The notes: a model not told the origin generated them from the sequence alone. 64,000 nt of DNA from Mitsuaria sp. GD03876 (GCF_029840635.1 NZ_JAOCCU010000007.1:62001-126000); one strand, 5' to 3'; numbered from the stretch's first letter, positions 18,792 to 29,600 are shown. Numbers and translations: made by a program.

Positions 18792-19718
18792 TTAGCGCCG
18801 CCCGTAACGCGGCGAGTCGACGACCACGCCGCCGATGTCGGGGTCGGGCACGTCGCCCGGCAGCGTGGGGAAGTCGCGGCCGAACTGGGAGTCGCGGTAC
18901 TGCGGCTCGCGCGCCTGGGGATCGCGCAGCTGCGAGTCGCGGAAGCCCGACGGGTCCGGCGCGCCGGCGCGCGGGCGGTAGCCGCGGGCGCGCGGCTCGG
19001 CCGGCGGCAGCGGCGACAGCGCCGAGTGGGTCGTGTCGCCGCCGTAGGCGTCGTAGCGGCTGTCGGGCGCGAAGAAGGAATCGCTGAACACGGGCGAGTC
19101 GTTCCACAGCGTGTTGCGCGCCGTCGGCGCGGCCGGGGCGCCGCGTCGCGCGGGAGCGGCCGGGGCGCTCGGCGCGTGGGCGACGCCGTGGCCGGCGCGC
19201 GGCATCGCGGCCATGCCGGCGCGGCTGCCCTGGTTGCTGTAGGGCACCAGCAGCTGCAGCTCGGTCGCGCTGGGCAGGTTGTCCACGGAGGACCGCAGGT
19301 AACGGATGCGGCAGGCCGCCAGCACCGCCTGCTTGATCTGCAGGCTGCGGGCGGAGCCGGCGCGTTCGGTCTCGATGTCGATGGCCGCCAGCACGCGGCC
19401 GTTGGGGCTGCAGATCGCGAAATTCACGCTGATGCCGCCCAGCAGCTCATACCAGTAGCGCACGTCGCGGGCCTCGGTCGGCTGGCAGAAGCGCACCATC
19501 GGCAGCTTGCACATCACGACGTGGTGCGGCAGCGCCTCGCGCAGCAGGCGGAACACGCGGCGCTCGTCGGCGCTGAAGACCGGGCGCGGGCTCAGCGACC
19601 ATTCGCTGGGCAGCGGCTTGCGCTCCCGGCGCGGACGCCGCAGCAGCAGCGCGGCGAGCAGGCCCACCACGGCCAACGCCGACAGTCCCGCGATGATCCA
19701 CGGCAGCGTGTTCTGCAT
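18792..19718 (-). CDS. membrane-anchored DUF2726 protein
   Basis: 308 aa. Residues 1-28 form one N-terminal membrane segment (MQNTLPWIIAGLSALAVVGL followed by an Arg-rich stop RRPRRERK). The DUF2726 domain (about 45-170) follows: PVFSADERRVFRLLREALP, MCKLPMVRF and the FAICSPNGRVLAAIDIE strand with its acidic residues, which recalls nuclease-like folds in other DUF2726 proteins. The last 130 residues are Pro/Ala/Arg-rich and disordered, with short repeats of the type FRDSQLRDPQAREPQYRDSQ. The ATG at 19718 is chosen because the membrane segment starts there; the frame is open far upstream by composition only. Function unknown. Confidence 0.82.
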   Translation of the reverse strand: MQNTLPWIIAGLSALAVVGLLAALLLRRPRRERKPLPSEWSLSPRPVFSADERRVFRLLREALPHHVVMCKLPMVRFCQPTEARDVRYWYELLGGISVNFAICSPNGRVLAAIDIETERAGSARSLQIKQAVLAACRIRYLRSSVDNLPSATELQLLVPYSNQGSRAGMAAMPRAGHGVAHAPSAPAAPARRGAPAAPTARNTLWNDSPVFSDSFFAPDSRYDAYGGDTTHSALSPLPPAEPRARGYRPRAGAPDPSGFRDSQLRDPQAREPQYRDSQFGRDFPTLPGDVPDPDIGGVVVDSPRYGRR

Positions 19719-19906
19719 ATCCCAACGAGCTGGAGAGGAGAGGCGCCTCGGGCGCCAGGCGGTCGCGCGGCGGTGTCGACCACGGCGGACTACCGTGCAC
19801 CGTACCGGCGATGCGCGCGAATGTAGCGGAAACTCGTTACAAAATGCATCCGCATTCCCCCCTGGAATCGGGTGGGGGCGCCGCGAATAAACCGGCGGAT
19901 GTGCGA

Positions 19907-20656
19907 TCAGCGTTTCGGGTCGTCGTCCGAGCGGTCGCGGACCTTGCGGATGCGCGACTTGACCTCGGCGACGCCGTCCAGGAACTCGCCGACGGTGCGC
20001 ATGTGGCGCTTGAACTGGAAGTCCCATTCCGCCATGTGGCGCTCCAGGGCCTCGTCCACGTGGGAGGAGACCGAGTCCGGCGGCAGCCGCAGCCAGGCTT
20101 CGGACTCGCCGCCGTCGCGCTCGACGGTCGCCCCGGCGTTGCGGGCGATCTTCAGCATCGGGGCGTTCTCGCTGAGCGCGTGGATGAACAGCGTGTCGAT
20201 GCCGCGGTTGCGGGCGTGCAGCGCGGCGCGCTCGAACAGCCGCCGGCCGAAGCCCTTGCCCCGGGCCGTGGTGGCGACGGAGACGCCGAACTCGGCCATC
20301 GCGGGGCGGCCCTTGATCTGCGGCGCCGGCGCGTAGGCCAGGTGGGCCACGGCGATCAGCTGCAGCCGGCGGTTGAAGATGCCCAGCACCTCGTCGCGGA
20401 CGAAATCCAGGCCGGTGACGTATTTCTCGATCTGCTCGTCGCGCGCCGGGTAGCCGAAGCGCAGGTAGCGGTCGCGCTCGCCCAGCGCCAGCAGGTGCTG
20501 CAGGATGCGCTTGCGGTGGCGCCGCCCCAGCGAGCGGATCGGCACCCAGCCGGTCCAGCGCGCCAGCATCGACCGCGGGCTCCAGCGCGAGCGCGGACCC
20601 TCGTCGGCCGGGGCGGGCGAGGGGCGCTTGGCGTGGGGGTCGGGCGGGGTCGGCAT
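19907..20656 (-). CDS. GNAT family N-acetyltransferase
   Basis: 249 aa cytoplasmic protein. The acetyl-CoA binding motif A is clear at about residues 125-145 (VATTARGKGFGRRLFERAAL), preceded by the beta-4 strand AEFGVSV and followed by the typical motif B region (ENAPMLKIARNAGATVERDG). The N-terminal 35 residues are Pro/Arg-rich and probably disordered. The C-terminal 60 residues (helical, charged) extend beyond the GNAT core. The substrate cannot be told from sequence. Monocistronic as far as can be seen, divergent from rplM. Confidence 0.88.
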   Translation of the reverse strand: MPTPPDPHAKRPSPAPADEGPRSRWSPRSMLARWTGWVPIRSLGRRHRKRILQHLLALGERDRYLRFGYPARDEQIEKYVTGLDFVRDEVLGIFNRRLQLIAVAHLAYAPAPQIKGRPAMAEFGVSVATTARGKGFGRRLFERAALHARNRGIDTLFIHALSENAPMLKIARNAGATVERDGGESEAWLRLPPDSVSSHVDEALERHMAEWDFQFKRHMRTVGEFLDGVAEVKSRIRKVRDRSDDDPKR

Positions 20657-20736
20657 GGCGATGCGGCGATGGGCCTCGGATGCTAGCGGCGTTCCGGGGA
20701 GAAACGGTGTCCGGGAGGGGCCGGGCGGGCCCTGAT

Positions 20737-20765
20737 TTGGCCTTTCCAGGGGTTTCTGCTAGACT
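20737..20765 (+). promoter_or_regulatory. sigma-70-type promoter for rplM-rpsI
   Basis: TTGGCC at 20737-20742, a 17-nt spacer, then TAGACT at 20760-20765 preceded by TG one base upstream (extended -10). This predicts a leader of about 120 nt before the rplM start at 20895, long enough to hold regulatory structure, though none was assigned. Confidence 0.55.
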
Positions 20766-20894
20766 CGCCGGCTTTCCCGTTTCCAAGGCAGCGGGGGAAC
20801 GTCCGTGAGAGGCCGCGCGATTCACATCGCCCACAAGCGTGCACCGAGCGAACGAGGGCAGATCGCCCGGAATCAAGCCTTTTGAAAGAACCTC

Positions 20895-21323
20895 ATGAAG
20901 ACCTTCAGCGCCAAGCCGGCCGAAGTGACGCACGAGTGGTTTGTGATTGACGCCACCGACAAGGTGCTCGGACGTGTTGCCAGCGAAGTGGCACTCCGTT
21001 TGCGCGGCAAGCACAAGGCCATCTACACGCCTCACGTCGACACCGGTGACTTCATCGTCATCATCAACGCCGAGAAGCTCCGCGTCACCGGCAACAAGGC
21101 CACGGACAAGGTGTACTACCGTCACTCGGGTTTCCCGGGCGGCATCTACGCCACCAAGTTCAAGGACATGCAAGCCAAGCATCCGGGCCGCGCCCTGGAA
21201 AAGGCCGTCAAGGGCATGCTGCCCAAGGGTCCGCTGGGCTACGCGATGATCAAGAAGCTGAAGGTGTACGCGGGCGACACGCATCCGCACACCGCCCAGC
21301 AGCCCAAGGCTCTGGAAATCTAA
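20895..21323 (+). CDS. rplM: 50S ribosomal protein L13
   Basis: 142 aa, full length, highly conserved. Seen: [19 protein letters not shown], the [22 protein letters not shown] block, [10 protein letters not shown] and the GMLPKGPLG motif. Codon use is more biased and less GC-rich than in the neighbours, as expected of a highly expressed gene. First gene of the rplM-rpsI pair; rpsI follows after 9 nt. Confidence 0.99.
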   Translation: MKTFSAKPAEVTHEWFVIDATDKVLGRVASEVALRLRGKHKAIYTPHVDTGDFIVIINAEKLRVTGNKATDKVYYRHSGFPGGIYATKFKDMQAKHPGRALEKAVKGMLPKGPLGYAMIKKLKVYAGDTHPHTAQQPKALEI

Positions 21324-21332
21324 GGAGCGGAG

Positions 21333-21725
21333 ATGATCGGAAACTGGAACTACGGTACCGGCCGTCGCAAGTCGTCTGTGGCTCGTGTCTTCATCAAGAA
21401 GGGCACTGGCCTGATCACCGTCAACGGCCGCTCGATCGAGCAATATTTCGGCCGTCAGACGTCGATCATGATTTCTCGCCAGCCCCTGCTGCTGACGAAC
21501 AATGGCGAAGCCTTCGACATCAAGATCAACGTGCACGGCGGCGGCGAGTCCGGCCAGGCCGGTGCCGTCCGCCTGGGCATCACCCGCGCGCTGATCGACT
21601 ACGACGCGGCCCTGAAGCCCGAACTGAGCCGCGCCGGCTTCGTCACGCGTGACGCGCGTGAAGTCGAGCGTAAGAAGGTCGGTCTGCACGGCGCCCGTCG
21701 TCGGAAGCAGTTCAGCAAGCGCTGA
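21333..21725 (+). CDS. rpsI: 30S ribosomal protein S9
   Basis: 130 aa, full length. N-terminal [15 protein letters not shown], central [19 protein letters not shown] and the C-terminal [11 protein letters not shown] tail that reaches the ribosomal P site. A strong Shine-Dalgarno sequence (AAGGAG) precedes the ATG. Followed by a strong intrinsic terminator. Confidence 0.99.
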   Translation: MIGNWNYGTGRRKSSVARVFIKKGTGLITVNGRSIEQYFGRQTSIMISRQPLLLTNNGEAFDIKINVHGGGESGQAGAVRLGITRALIDYDAALKPELSRAGFVTRDAREVERKKVGLHGARRRKQFSKR

Positions 21726-21784
21726 TCGACTTCTGTTCGCTGGTGGAATCCGGGTTGGGATTCCGCCGGCGACAAAGCTCTGCA

Positions 21785-21816
21785 CAAGGCCGCTGGGTTC
21801 AGCGGCCTTGTTTTTT
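21785..21816 (+). terminator. Rho-independent terminator of rplM-rpsI
   Basis: Perfect 11-bp stem CAAGGCCGCTG / CAGCGGCCTTG (21785-21795 and 21800-21810) with a GGTT loop, followed by six T. Confidence 0.95.
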
Positions 21817-21922
21817 ATGCGGCCGGCTGCACCTCCTGCCGAAGGGGCTATCCCCAAGCGTCTACCGGATGGCGGACGCTTTGAGATAATTCCGCCATTC
21901 CTCCGACACAACAGGATCCAAG

Positions 21923-22297
21923 ATGAGCGCAGTCCTCGAAACCCAAACCACCGGCATGGGCGACATGCCGGCTCCGCTGGTCTTCACCGACAGCGCGGCC
22001 GAGAAGGTGCGCGAGCTGGTGCTGGAAGAAGGCAATCCTGAGCTGAAGCTGCGCGTGTTCGTGCAGGGCGGCGGTTGCTCCGGTTTCCAGTACGGATTCA
22101 CCTTCGACGAGGCGGTGAACGACGACGACACGCAGATGGCCAAGAACGGCGTGACGCTGCTGATCGACGCGATGAGCCTGCAGTACCTGGTCGGTGCCGA
22201 GATCGACTACAAGGAAGACCTGCAAGGCGCGCAGTTCGTGATCAAGAACCCGAATGCCCAAACCACCTGCGGTTGCGGCTCGAGCTTCTCGGTCTGA
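21923..22297 (+). CDS. erpA: iron-sulfur cluster insertion protein ErpA
   Basis: 124 aa A-type Fe-S carrier (HesB/IscA/SufA family) that delivers clusters to respiratory and isoprenoid enzymes. The three cysteine ligands are present: [11 protein letters not shown] (one Cys, about residue 51) and [11 protein letters not shown] at the C-terminus (Cys-x-Cys). The position between rpsI and anmK is usual in Burkholderiales. A possible -10 (GATAAT, 21885-21890) lies 33 nt upstream, without a clear -35. Confidence 0.97.
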   Translation: MSAVLETQTTGMGDMPAPLVFTDSAAEKVRELVLEEGNPELKLRVFVQGGGCSGFQYGFTFDEAVNDDDTQMAKNGVTLLIDAMSLQYLVGAEIDYKEDLQGAQFVIKNPNAQTTCGCGSSFSV

Positions 22298-22335
22298 GCG
22301 CCGAACGCGCGGCCTGTTCCGCGCTGAATGACAGA

Positions 22336-22357
22336 GACCGCCTTCAGGCGGTCTTTT
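22336..22357 (+). terminator. Rho-independent terminator of erpA
   Basis: Stem GACCGCC / GGCGGTC (22336-22342, 22347-22353) with TTCA loop and a run of four T. It lies between erpA and the convergent anmK and would serve erpA. Confidence 0.85.
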
Positions 22358-22407
22358 CATTTCCGGGTCGCGCGTGGTGCGCCGGGATCCGCTGGGGACT
22401 TCGGCGA

Positions 22408-23538
22408 TCAGGCCGGCGTGTAGCTGCCCAGCACCCGCGGGCCCGAGGCACCGGTGGCGGCCGGCAGGTTGCCCGGCAGCCCGCGCACATGCCGCATCGC
22501 CAGCCACGCGAAGGCCGCCCCCTCGACCTGCATCGGCGGCAACCCCTTGCTGTCGGTCGTGCGGACCTGCGTCGAGGGAAGCAGCGCCTGCAGGCGCTTC
22601 AGCAGCGTGTCGTTGAAGGCGCCGCCGCCACAGACCAGCAGTTCGCGCCAGGCGCCCGGCGCGAAGGCCGCCAGGCTGTCGACGACGCAACGGGCGCTCA
22701 GCTCGAGCAGCGTGGCCTGCGTGTCGACCGCGGACAGCCCCGCGGCGTGGGTCGCGATGGCCTCGTCCAGCCAGCCGAGGTGGAACAGGTCTCGCCCGGT
22801 GCTGCGCGGCGGAGGCTGGCGGAAGTAGGGTTCGGCCAACAGCGCCTCGAGCAGCCCCGCATGCACGTGGCCTTGCGCCGCCCATTGCCCGCCGGCGTCG
22901 TAGCTCGCGCCCTGATGGCGATGGATCCAGCCGTCCATCAGACAGTTGCCCGGCCCGCAGTCGAAGCCGCCACTGCGGCCGTCCGCCCACAGCAGGCTGA
23001 CGTTGCTGATGCCGCCGACGTTCAGCACGACGACATCCGCGCCATCCTCCGCCAGCACCGCGCGATGGAAAGCCGGCACCAACGGCGCGCCTTGCCCGCC
23101 GGCGGCGATGTCGCGCCCGCGCAGGTCGTGGACGACCGAGATGCCGCTGAGTTCGGCCAGCAGCGGCGCGTTCAGCAGCTGCAACGTGAAGCCGGTGCCG
23201 TCGAACTCGCCGGGGCGATGTCGCACCGTCTGCCCATGCGCGCCGAGCGCGCGGATCTGCTGCGGCACCAGGCGCTGCGAGGTCAGCAGCGAGCGGCACA
23301 CCTGCGCATAGGCCCGCGCGACCGCGTTGGCGGCCAGCGCCGCGCGCTGCAGTTCATGGTCGGTCGGGCTGTTGAGAGCGAGCAACTCGGCGCGCAATTC
23401 CGCGCCGAATGCTTCATAGCCATGGGCGAGGGCGCGAACCCGCCCATCGGGCTCGGCGCTCAGGAGCACCGCGTCGACGCCGTCGAGCGAGGTGCCGGAC
23501 ATCAGTCCGATGTAGCGCTCGGCGCCGGGCGTCGTCAT
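22408..23538 (-). CDS. anmK: anhydro-N-acetylmuramic acid kinase AnmK
   Basis: 376 aa cytoplasmic kinase of the ASKHA fold that converts 1,6-anhydro-MurNAc to MurNAc-6-P in cell-wall recycling. The diagnostic N-terminal YIGLMSGTSLDGVDAV phosphate-binding loop is present, as are GAHGQTVRHRP, VLNVGGISNVSLL, FDCGPGNCLMDGWI (catalytic Asp) and the C-terminal LLVCGGGAFNDTLLKRL. Length and order are standard. It follows the M23 endopeptidase gene after 22 nt; the two form a small cell-wall operon. Confidence 0.98.
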   Translation of the reverse strand: MTTPGAERYIGLMSGTSLDGVDAVLLSAEPDGRVRALAHGYEAFGAELRAELLALNSPTDHELQRAALAANAVARAYAQVCRSLLTSQRLVPQQIRALGAHGQTVRHRPGEFDGTGFTLQLLNAPLLAELSGISVVHDLRGRDIAAGGQGAPLVPAFHRAVLAEDGADVVVLNVGGISNVSLLWADGRSGGFDCGPGNCLMDGWIHRHQGASYDAGGQWAAQGHVHAGLLEALLAEPYFRQPPPRSTGRDLFHLGWLDEAIATHAAGLSAVDTQATLLELSARCVVDSLAAFAPGAWRELLVCGGGAFNDTLLKRLQALLPSTQVRTTDSKGLPPMQVEGAAFAWLAMRHVRGLPGNLPAATGASGPRVLGSYTPA

Positions 23539-23560
23539 GGCCGGGCGGGGCGCGGCCGGC

Positions 23561-24946
23561 TTACTCGCCGACGACGCCTTCGTTGATCGAGGCGGCGGCC
23601 TCGAGCTGCACCTTGGCGCTGGCGACCTGCGACTTGAAGGCGGCCTTGGCGGTCGCGGGCAGGGTCACGGCCTCGGAGGCGCGGGCGATCACGCGCGGAT
23701 CCTGCTGCTTGCCGTTGACGCGGAACTCGAAGTGCAGGTGCGGGCCGGTGGCCCAGCCGGTCGCGCCGACGGCGCCGATCTTCTGGCCCTGCTCGATCTT
23801 CTGGCCCTTCTTGACGTCGATGCGGCTCAGGTGCGCGTAGACCGTCATGCGGTTGCCGCTGTGCTTGAGCTGGATCACGTTGCCGAAGCCGTTCTGCCAG
23901 CCGGCGAACTCGACGTTGCCGTCGCCGACGCTGCGCACCGCGGTGCCGGTGGGCGCGCCGTAGTCGATGCCCTGGTGCTGGCGCCAGGTCTGCAGGATCG
24001 GGTGGAAGCGCATCGCGAAACCGGAGGTCACGCGCGAGAACTCCATCGGGCTGGCCAGGAACGAGCGGCGCTTGCTCTCGCCGTCGAAGCCGTAGTAGTT
24101 GCCCTTGCCGGTGGCCGAGTCGCGGAACCAGACCGACTGGTAGCTCTTGCCGGCGTTGACGAACTCGGCGGCCAGCAGGCGGCCCGAGCGGTTGCCCCAG
24201 GTGATGGGTTCGCCGTCGGCGGTCAGCGTCTCGTAGACCATCGAGAAGCGGTCGCCCTTGCGCAGCTCGCGATGGAAGTCGATGTCGCCGGAGAACATGT
24301 CCGCCAGCTGCGTGGCGATCGCGTCGGGCACGTTGGCCTCGTCGGTCGCGGCGAACAGCGACGACTGGATCGTGCCGCTGCCCAGGCGGGTCTGCGCCTC
24401 CAGCGGCACCGTCTCGAGCTTGGAGACGAAGGTGTCGCCCTGGCGGGTGATGCTCAGGCGGGTGAAGTGGGTGTCCAGTTGCTCGGCCGACTCGGCGGCG
24501 TAGCGGGCGACCAGGCTCTGCACCTCGCCGCTGGCGGTCGCGACGACCTGCACGCGCTTGCCGACGCGGCCGGACAGCAGCTTCTTGGCGGTGTCGTCGC
24601 TGCGCAGGAACGCGGCCGCGGCGGCGTCGAACGCGCCCATGCGCTTGAGCAGCGAATCGGCGGTGTCGGCGGCGCGGGTCAGTTCGCTGCGGGAGAGGCC
24701 GGGATCGAACGCGGCCAGCTCGGCCAGTTGCTCGTCCAGCGATTGCAGCGGGATGGATTCGTTGACGACGCGTTGCGGAAGGTCCGCCGCGTCAGGGGCC
24801 ATCGGCGCGACGCCGAAGGCGGTCACGGCGAAACAGCTCAGGACACCGACGACGGTGCCGGTCAAGGCGCGTGGGTGCCTGGCGGCGAAGGATTCGGCGC
24901 GAGCGAGCGTGCGCTGCACGCGCTGCCATTCGTCAGTCCAATTCAT
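23561..24946 (-). CDS. M23 family peptidoglycan endopeptidase (MepM-like)
   Basis: 461 aa from the ATG at 24946, which has an AAGAAGG Shine-Dalgarno sequence 11 nt upstream; an ATG 42 nt further up lacks one. One N-terminal membrane anchor (about 28-50, TGTVVGVLSCFAVTAFGVAP), then a helical and OapA/LysM-like region, then a complete LytM domain (about 330-430) with the zinc ligands of HQGIDYG and HLHFEFR. It cleaves peptide cross-links of peptidoglycan in the periplasm. Co-transcribed with anmK and divergent from tyrS, the standard Burkholderiales order. Confidence 0.94.
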   Translation of the reverse strand: MNWTDEWQRVQRTLARAESFAARHPRALTGTVVGVLSCFAVTAFGVAPMAPDAADLPQRVVNESIPLQSLDEQLAELAAFDPGLSRSELTRAADTADSLLKRMGAFDAAAAAFLRSDDTAKKLLSGRVGKRVQVVATASGEVQSLVARYAAESAEQLDTHFTRLSITRQGDTFVSKLETVPLEAQTRLGSGTIQSSLFAATDEANVPDAIATQLADMFSGDIDFHRELRKGDRFSMVYETLTADGEPITWGNRSGRLLAAEFVNAGKSYQSVWFRDSATGKGNYYGFDGESKRRSFLASPMEFSRVTSGFAMRFHPILQTWRQHQGIDYGAPTGTAVRSVGDGNVEFAGWQNGFGNVIQLKHSGNRMTVYAHLSRIDVKKGQKIEQGQKIGAVGATGWATGPHLHFEFRVNGKQQDPRVIARASEAVTLPATAKAAFKSQVASAKVQLEAAASINEGVVGE

Positions 24947-25264
24947 CACGCGCCAAAGACCTTCTTTCTGGAGCCTGGGGACCGCCATCCGCCGCCACGC
25001 CGGTAAAAGCGCGTGGCTCGAATGGCCCGGACCGGCGATTCACCGCCCTGTAAAGCGAAGGACGCCCGCCTGGGGCGTCCCGATGCTGCGAAGAGCGTCC
25101 ACTAGAATCGCCGTTTTGCGTTGCAGCGTCCGATCAGGCATGTGAATTGCCCTCCTGGCGCCCCGCAAAAACAGCCGGCAGTATACCGGCCGCGTCGGGT
25201 AACGAATGCAAGAAAACCCGATAAATCAAGACTTTACGCAAGCCCGTGCGGGTTCTGAAGTGCC
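24947..25264. other. 318-nt divergent spacer, M23 peptidase / tyrS
   Basis: Carries promoters for both directions by position. Seen: a GC-rich hairpin GGACGCCC/GGGCGTCC near 25059-25079 without a T run, a -10-like TAGAAT at 25103-25108 and TATACC at 25182-25187, neither with a convincing -35. No T-box or other known tyrS leader element, and no small gene, was recognised. Confidence 0.4.
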
Positions 25265-26512
25265 ATGTCTGATATCCGAACCGAGACCTCGTCGACCGCC
25301 GAATTTCCGATCACCGACCGGGTCCGTCATGCGCTGCAGCAGTCGCTGCGCGGCTGCGAGGAACTGCTGCCGCAGGACGAGTGGCTGAAGAAGCTGGCGC
25401 GGTCCGAGGCGACCGGGCAGCCGCTGCGGATCAAGCTGGGCCTGGACCCGACGGCGCCCGACATCCACATCGGTCACACGGTGGTGCTCAACAAGATGCG
25501 CCAGCTGCAGGACCTGGGGCACCAGGTGATCTTCCTGATCGGGGACTTCACCTCGATGATCGGTGACCCGTCGGGCCGCAACGCGACGCGTCCGCCGCTG
25601 ACGCCGGAGCAGATCAAGCACAACGCCGAGACCTATTACAAGCAGGCCAGCCTGGTGCTGGACCCGGCGCGCACCGAGATCCGCTACAACAGCGAGTGGT
25701 CCGACCCGCTGGGCGCGCGCGGCATGATCCAGCTGGCCGCCAAGTACACGGTGGCGCGGATGATGGAGCGCGACGACTTCACCAAGCGTTACGCGGCCGG
25801 GACGCCGATCTCGGTGCATGAGTTCCTCTACCCGCTGATGCAGGGTTATGACTCGGTGGCGCTGAAGTCGGACCTGGAGCTCGGCGGCACGGACCAGAAG
25901 TTCAACCTCCTGATGGGGCGGCACCTGCAGGCCGAGTACGGCCAGGAGCCGCAGTGCATCCTGACGATGCCGCTGCTGGAGGGCCTGGACGGCGTCGAGA
26001 AGATGTCCAAGTCCAAGAACAACTACGTGGGCATCACCGAGCCGGCCAACGGCATGTTCGCCAAGATCCTGTCGATCAGCGACGTGCAGATGTGGAAGTG
26101 GTTCGACCTGCTGAGCTTCAAGTCGATCGAGGAGATCGCGGCGCTGAAGCGGGAGATCGAAGGCGGTCGCAACCCGAAAGAAGCGAAGGTGATGCTGGCC
26201 AAGGAGATCACCGCGCGCTTCCACAGCGCGCAGGCGGCGGAGGAGGCCGAGGCCGACTTCAACAACCGGGCCAAGGGCGGCATTCCCGACGACATTCCCG
26301 AGGTGGCGTTGAGCGGCGCGCCGATCGGCGTCGCGGCGCTGCTGAAGGCGGCGAACCTGGTGCCGTCCACGAGCGAGGGCAACCGGATGATCGAGCAGGG
26401 CGGCGTGCGCATCGATGGCACGACGATCAGCGACAAGGGCCTGAAGGTCGAGGCCGGCACCATGGTGCTGCAGGTGGGCAAGCGCAAGTTCGCGCGCGTC
26501 ACGCTGAGCTGA
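25265..26512 (+). CDS. tyrS: tyrosine--tRNA ligase
   Basis: 415 aa class I aminoacyl-tRNA synthetase of the TyrZ-like subclass. Seen: [18 protein letters not shown] (HIGH), [30 protein letters not shown], the KMSKS loop ([14 protein letters not shown], about residue 242) and a C-terminal S4-type RNA-binding domain ([18 protein letters not shown] to the end). All catalytic motifs are intact. Confidence 0.99.
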   Translation: MSDIRTETSSTAEFPITDRVRHALQQSLRGCEELLPQDEWLKKLARSEATGQPLRIKLGLDPTAPDIHIGHTVVLNKMRQLQDLGHQVIFLIGDFTSMIGDPSGRNATRPPLTPEQIKHNAETYYKQASLVLDPARTEIRYNSEWSDPLGARGMIQLAAKYTVARMMERDDFTKRYAAGTPISVHEFLYPLMQGYDSVALKSDLELGGTDQKFNLLMGRHLQAEYGQEPQCILTMPLLEGLDGVEKMSKSKNNYVGITEPANGMFAKILSISDVQMWKWFDLLSFKSIEEIAALKREIEGGRNPKEAKVMLAKEITARFHSAQAAEEAEADFNNRAKGGIPDDIPEVALSGAPIGVAALLKAANLVPSTSEGNRMIEQGGVRIDGTTISDKGLKVEAGTMVLQVGKRKFARVTLS

Positions 26513-26532
26513 CCCCACCCCCGCACCCAACG

Positions 26533-26560
26533 AAAACGGGAGGCCAAGGCCTCCCGTTTT
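26533..26560 (+). terminator. Rho-independent terminator of tyrS
   Basis: AAAACGGGAGGCC AA GGCCTCCCGTTTT: a 9-bp GC stem extended by A/T pairs, with T4 following. The near-symmetric A and T runs make it usable from either strand; the minus-strand tricorn gene ends 100 nt further on. Confidence 0.9.
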
Positions 26561-26658
26561 GCATGAAGTCAGCGAGCGGTCCCGGGCCCGGAACAGGGCG
26601 TGAGGGTCCTGGAGGGAGCCCTCATGCCCCGTGATGGGCCGCGCTCACTGTCGCGCGG

Positions 26659-29600
26659 TCACTGCTTGATCGGCCGCAGATAGGGCCCCGGCTTCGGTGT
26701 CTTGATCGGGTCCTTCGCGATCGCATCCTTGAGCCACGCGATCGCCGCGTCCAGCTGCGCGTCCTGCCCATTGGCGGTCGCCCGGGGCAGGTTGTCGACG
26801 GTGATGTCGGGCGTGACGCCCTTGCCCTCGACGAGGAACTGGCCGTCGACGGTGATCTGCCCGTTCTCCGCCGCGCGCATCAGGCCGTTGTCCATCAGCC
26901 GGTTCTGGTCCGACAGCCACACGCCCGCGCCCGAGGTGGTGGTGCCGATGACCGGCCCGAGGCCCAGGCGCTTGAAGCCTTCGGAGAAGGTCTCTCCGTC
27001 GGAGTAGGTTTCCTCGTTGGCCAGCACGACAACCTTGCCGCGGAAGACCTGCTGCATGTTGGGGTAGGGCTTGCTCGCGTACGGCGAGCGCGGTTGCCAG
27101 AAGGCCCAGGCGCGGCGCAGCAGCGTCTGCAGGATCCAGCTGTCGATGTTGCCGCCGTTGTTGTGGCGAACGTCGATGATCAGGCCCTCGCGCTCGCTCT
27201 GCGCGTAGAACTCGCGGACGAAGTCGCCGATGTCGTCGCGGGTCATCGCGCGCAGGTGCAGGTAGCCGATCTTGCCGCCGCCGGCGGTGTCGACGGCGCG
27301 GGCGCGGCCGTAGCGCCAGTCGTTGACGCGCAGCTGGCCTTCGCGGCGCACGTCGACCGGGGTCACCACGACGGCGCGTTCCTTGCCCGAGGCCTCGCGC
27401 AGCTGCAGCAGCACCTGCTTGCCGGCCTGGCCGCGCATGAGTTCGCTGAGGTCGGGGACGGCCGTCGCCGGGCGGCCGTTGACCTGGGTGATGACGGTGC
27501 CGACGGCGATGTTCAGGCCGGGCGCGGCGAGCGGGCCGGCCTCGGACGGCAGCTCGGGGTCGCCGGCGAAGACGCGGGCGATCTTCCAGCCGTTGGCGAC
27601 GGGTTCCAGCCGCGCGCCCAGGCCGGCATAGCCGGGTTCCTCGACGCCCTTGCGGAGCTCGCCCGGCGCGACCTGGCTGTGCAGCAGGCTGAGCTCGCCG
27701 ACCATCTGCGCCATCACCTCGGCGAGTTCGCCGCGCTCGGTGACGCGGTCCACCAGCGGCGCGTACTTGGCGCGCATCGCGGCCCAGTCGACGCCGTGCA
27801 TGTCCTTGTCGTAGAAGAAGTCGCGCTGCATGCGCCAGGCGTCGTTGAACATCTGGCGCCATTCGGCGCGCGGGTCGACGGCGATCTGCCAGTCGGACCA
27901 GCGCACGCGCGACTTGTCGAGCTCGCCGGGCAGGCGCGGGCCGGCGTCGACGATGAGGATCTCGGGCGCGGCGCCGCCCGACGCGGTGCGGCGGATCAGG
28001 AGCTTCTTGCCGTCGGCGCTCAGGTCCCAGCCGGCGACGCCGTCGGCGAAGGTCTCGAGCTTGGTTTCCTGCGGGCCGATGGGCAGCTGGCGCAGCGTGT
28101 TGCCTTCCTGCACGTACAGGCGCTTGGAGTCGACCGCCAGCGCGCCGTAGTTGCCGGCGGCGGCGGGCACCTCATACAGGCGCAGCGCCAGGCCGGGGAT
28201 CTGGATCTCGGGCTTGCCGCCCTTGGCCGCGGGCTTGGCTTCCTTGGCCGCGTCGGCCTTGGCCTCCTCGACCTTCTGCTTGGATTCCTTGTTGTCGGGC
28301 TTGTCCTTCTCCTGCTCGCGGACCTCGGCTTCCTCCTTGGCCTTCAGGCCCTGGAGCTCGTCGGGCGCGGCGAAGGGGAAACGCAGCCCGGGCTGCAGCG
28401 CCAGCGCGTAGATCTTCCAGCCCTTGTCGAAGAACGGGCCCATGTTGCGGTCGCCCCAGGGGCCGGGGTTGCCGGTCACGTTGAAGGTGCGGCGCGACAG
28501 GAAGTAGAGCCACTGGCCGTCGGGGCTGAAGGCCGGCGCGGTGGCGGCGTAGCGGTCGCTGCCGAGCTGGTGGACCTTGCCGTCGGCCACGGTCAGCAGC
28601 ATCAGCTGCTCGCGGTAGGGGTTGTCGGTGGCGCGGACGAAGGCCAGGGCCTTGCCGTCGGGCGACCAGGTGAGCGCGGCGGCGCCGTCGCCCAGCTGGT
28701 CGCGGTCGACCTCGCGGGTCGCGGTGGCGCGGGCGGGGTGTTTCAGGTCGGTGAGGAAGAGGCGGCCTTCCTTGTCGGTGTGCGCGATCCACCGGCCGTC
28801 GGGCGACGGCGCGAGGCTGCGGCGCATCGCGGTGGCGCCTTCGGTGACCTGCTTGGGCTGTCCGGCGCCGTTGGCGGCGAAGCGCCAGAGTTCCACCTCG
28901 CCGCTGTAGTCGCACAGCGCGAAGACCTCGCGGCTGTCGCCGCTGAAGGCGGCGTCGCGGCAGCGGCCGGCGTCGCCGGCGGCGGCCGGGACGGGCAGTT
29001 CGGCGCGGCGCAACGGGCCCACGCCCTGCGTGGCCAGGCGGCCGCGGGCGGTCAGCACCACCTGCTCGCCGTTGGGCGACAGCGAGACGCCGCTGAGGAA
29101 GTCCTGCGGGCGGCCGACCCAGCGCTTGCGCTGCTGGTCGTAGTCGCCGCCCAGCGTGATGGCGAGTTTCTGTTCGGCGGCGGTGCCGTCGAGCGAGACG
29201 CGGTAGAGGTCGGCGCCCAGCGCGTAGACCGCCTGCGTGCCGTCGAGGCTGGCGTGGCGGACGTCCCAGCCCTTGTGGCGGGTGTGCTGGCGCGGGTCGC
29301 TGCCGTCGGCCTTCACCGACCACAGGTTGAAGGTGCCGTCGCGGTCGGACAGGAAGGCGACGCGGGCGGTGCCGGACGCGTCGGTGTAGGGCATCGGGCG
29401 GCGGTCGTTGGCGCCTTCGGCGAACAGCGGTTTCGCTTCGGCGGTGCCGGCCAGGTCCATCACCCAGAGCCGGGCGAGGGCGCCGCCGCGGTACTGGCGG
29501 GCGTTGTCGCCGCGCAGGCCGTTGCGGGTGAAGTAGAGCGTCTTGCCGTCGGGGCTGAGCGCGCCGTCGCTGGCCTGGCCGACCGGCAGCGCGCGGTGCT

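Noticed and set aside
19719-21911. Upstream extension of the DUF2726 frame
   Set aside because: Runs antisense to rplM and rpsI and through the GNAT gene; composition artefact.
25059-25079. GC hairpin upstream of tyrS as a terminator or T-box
   Set aside because: No T run and no T-box sequence; T-boxes are not expected in this group.
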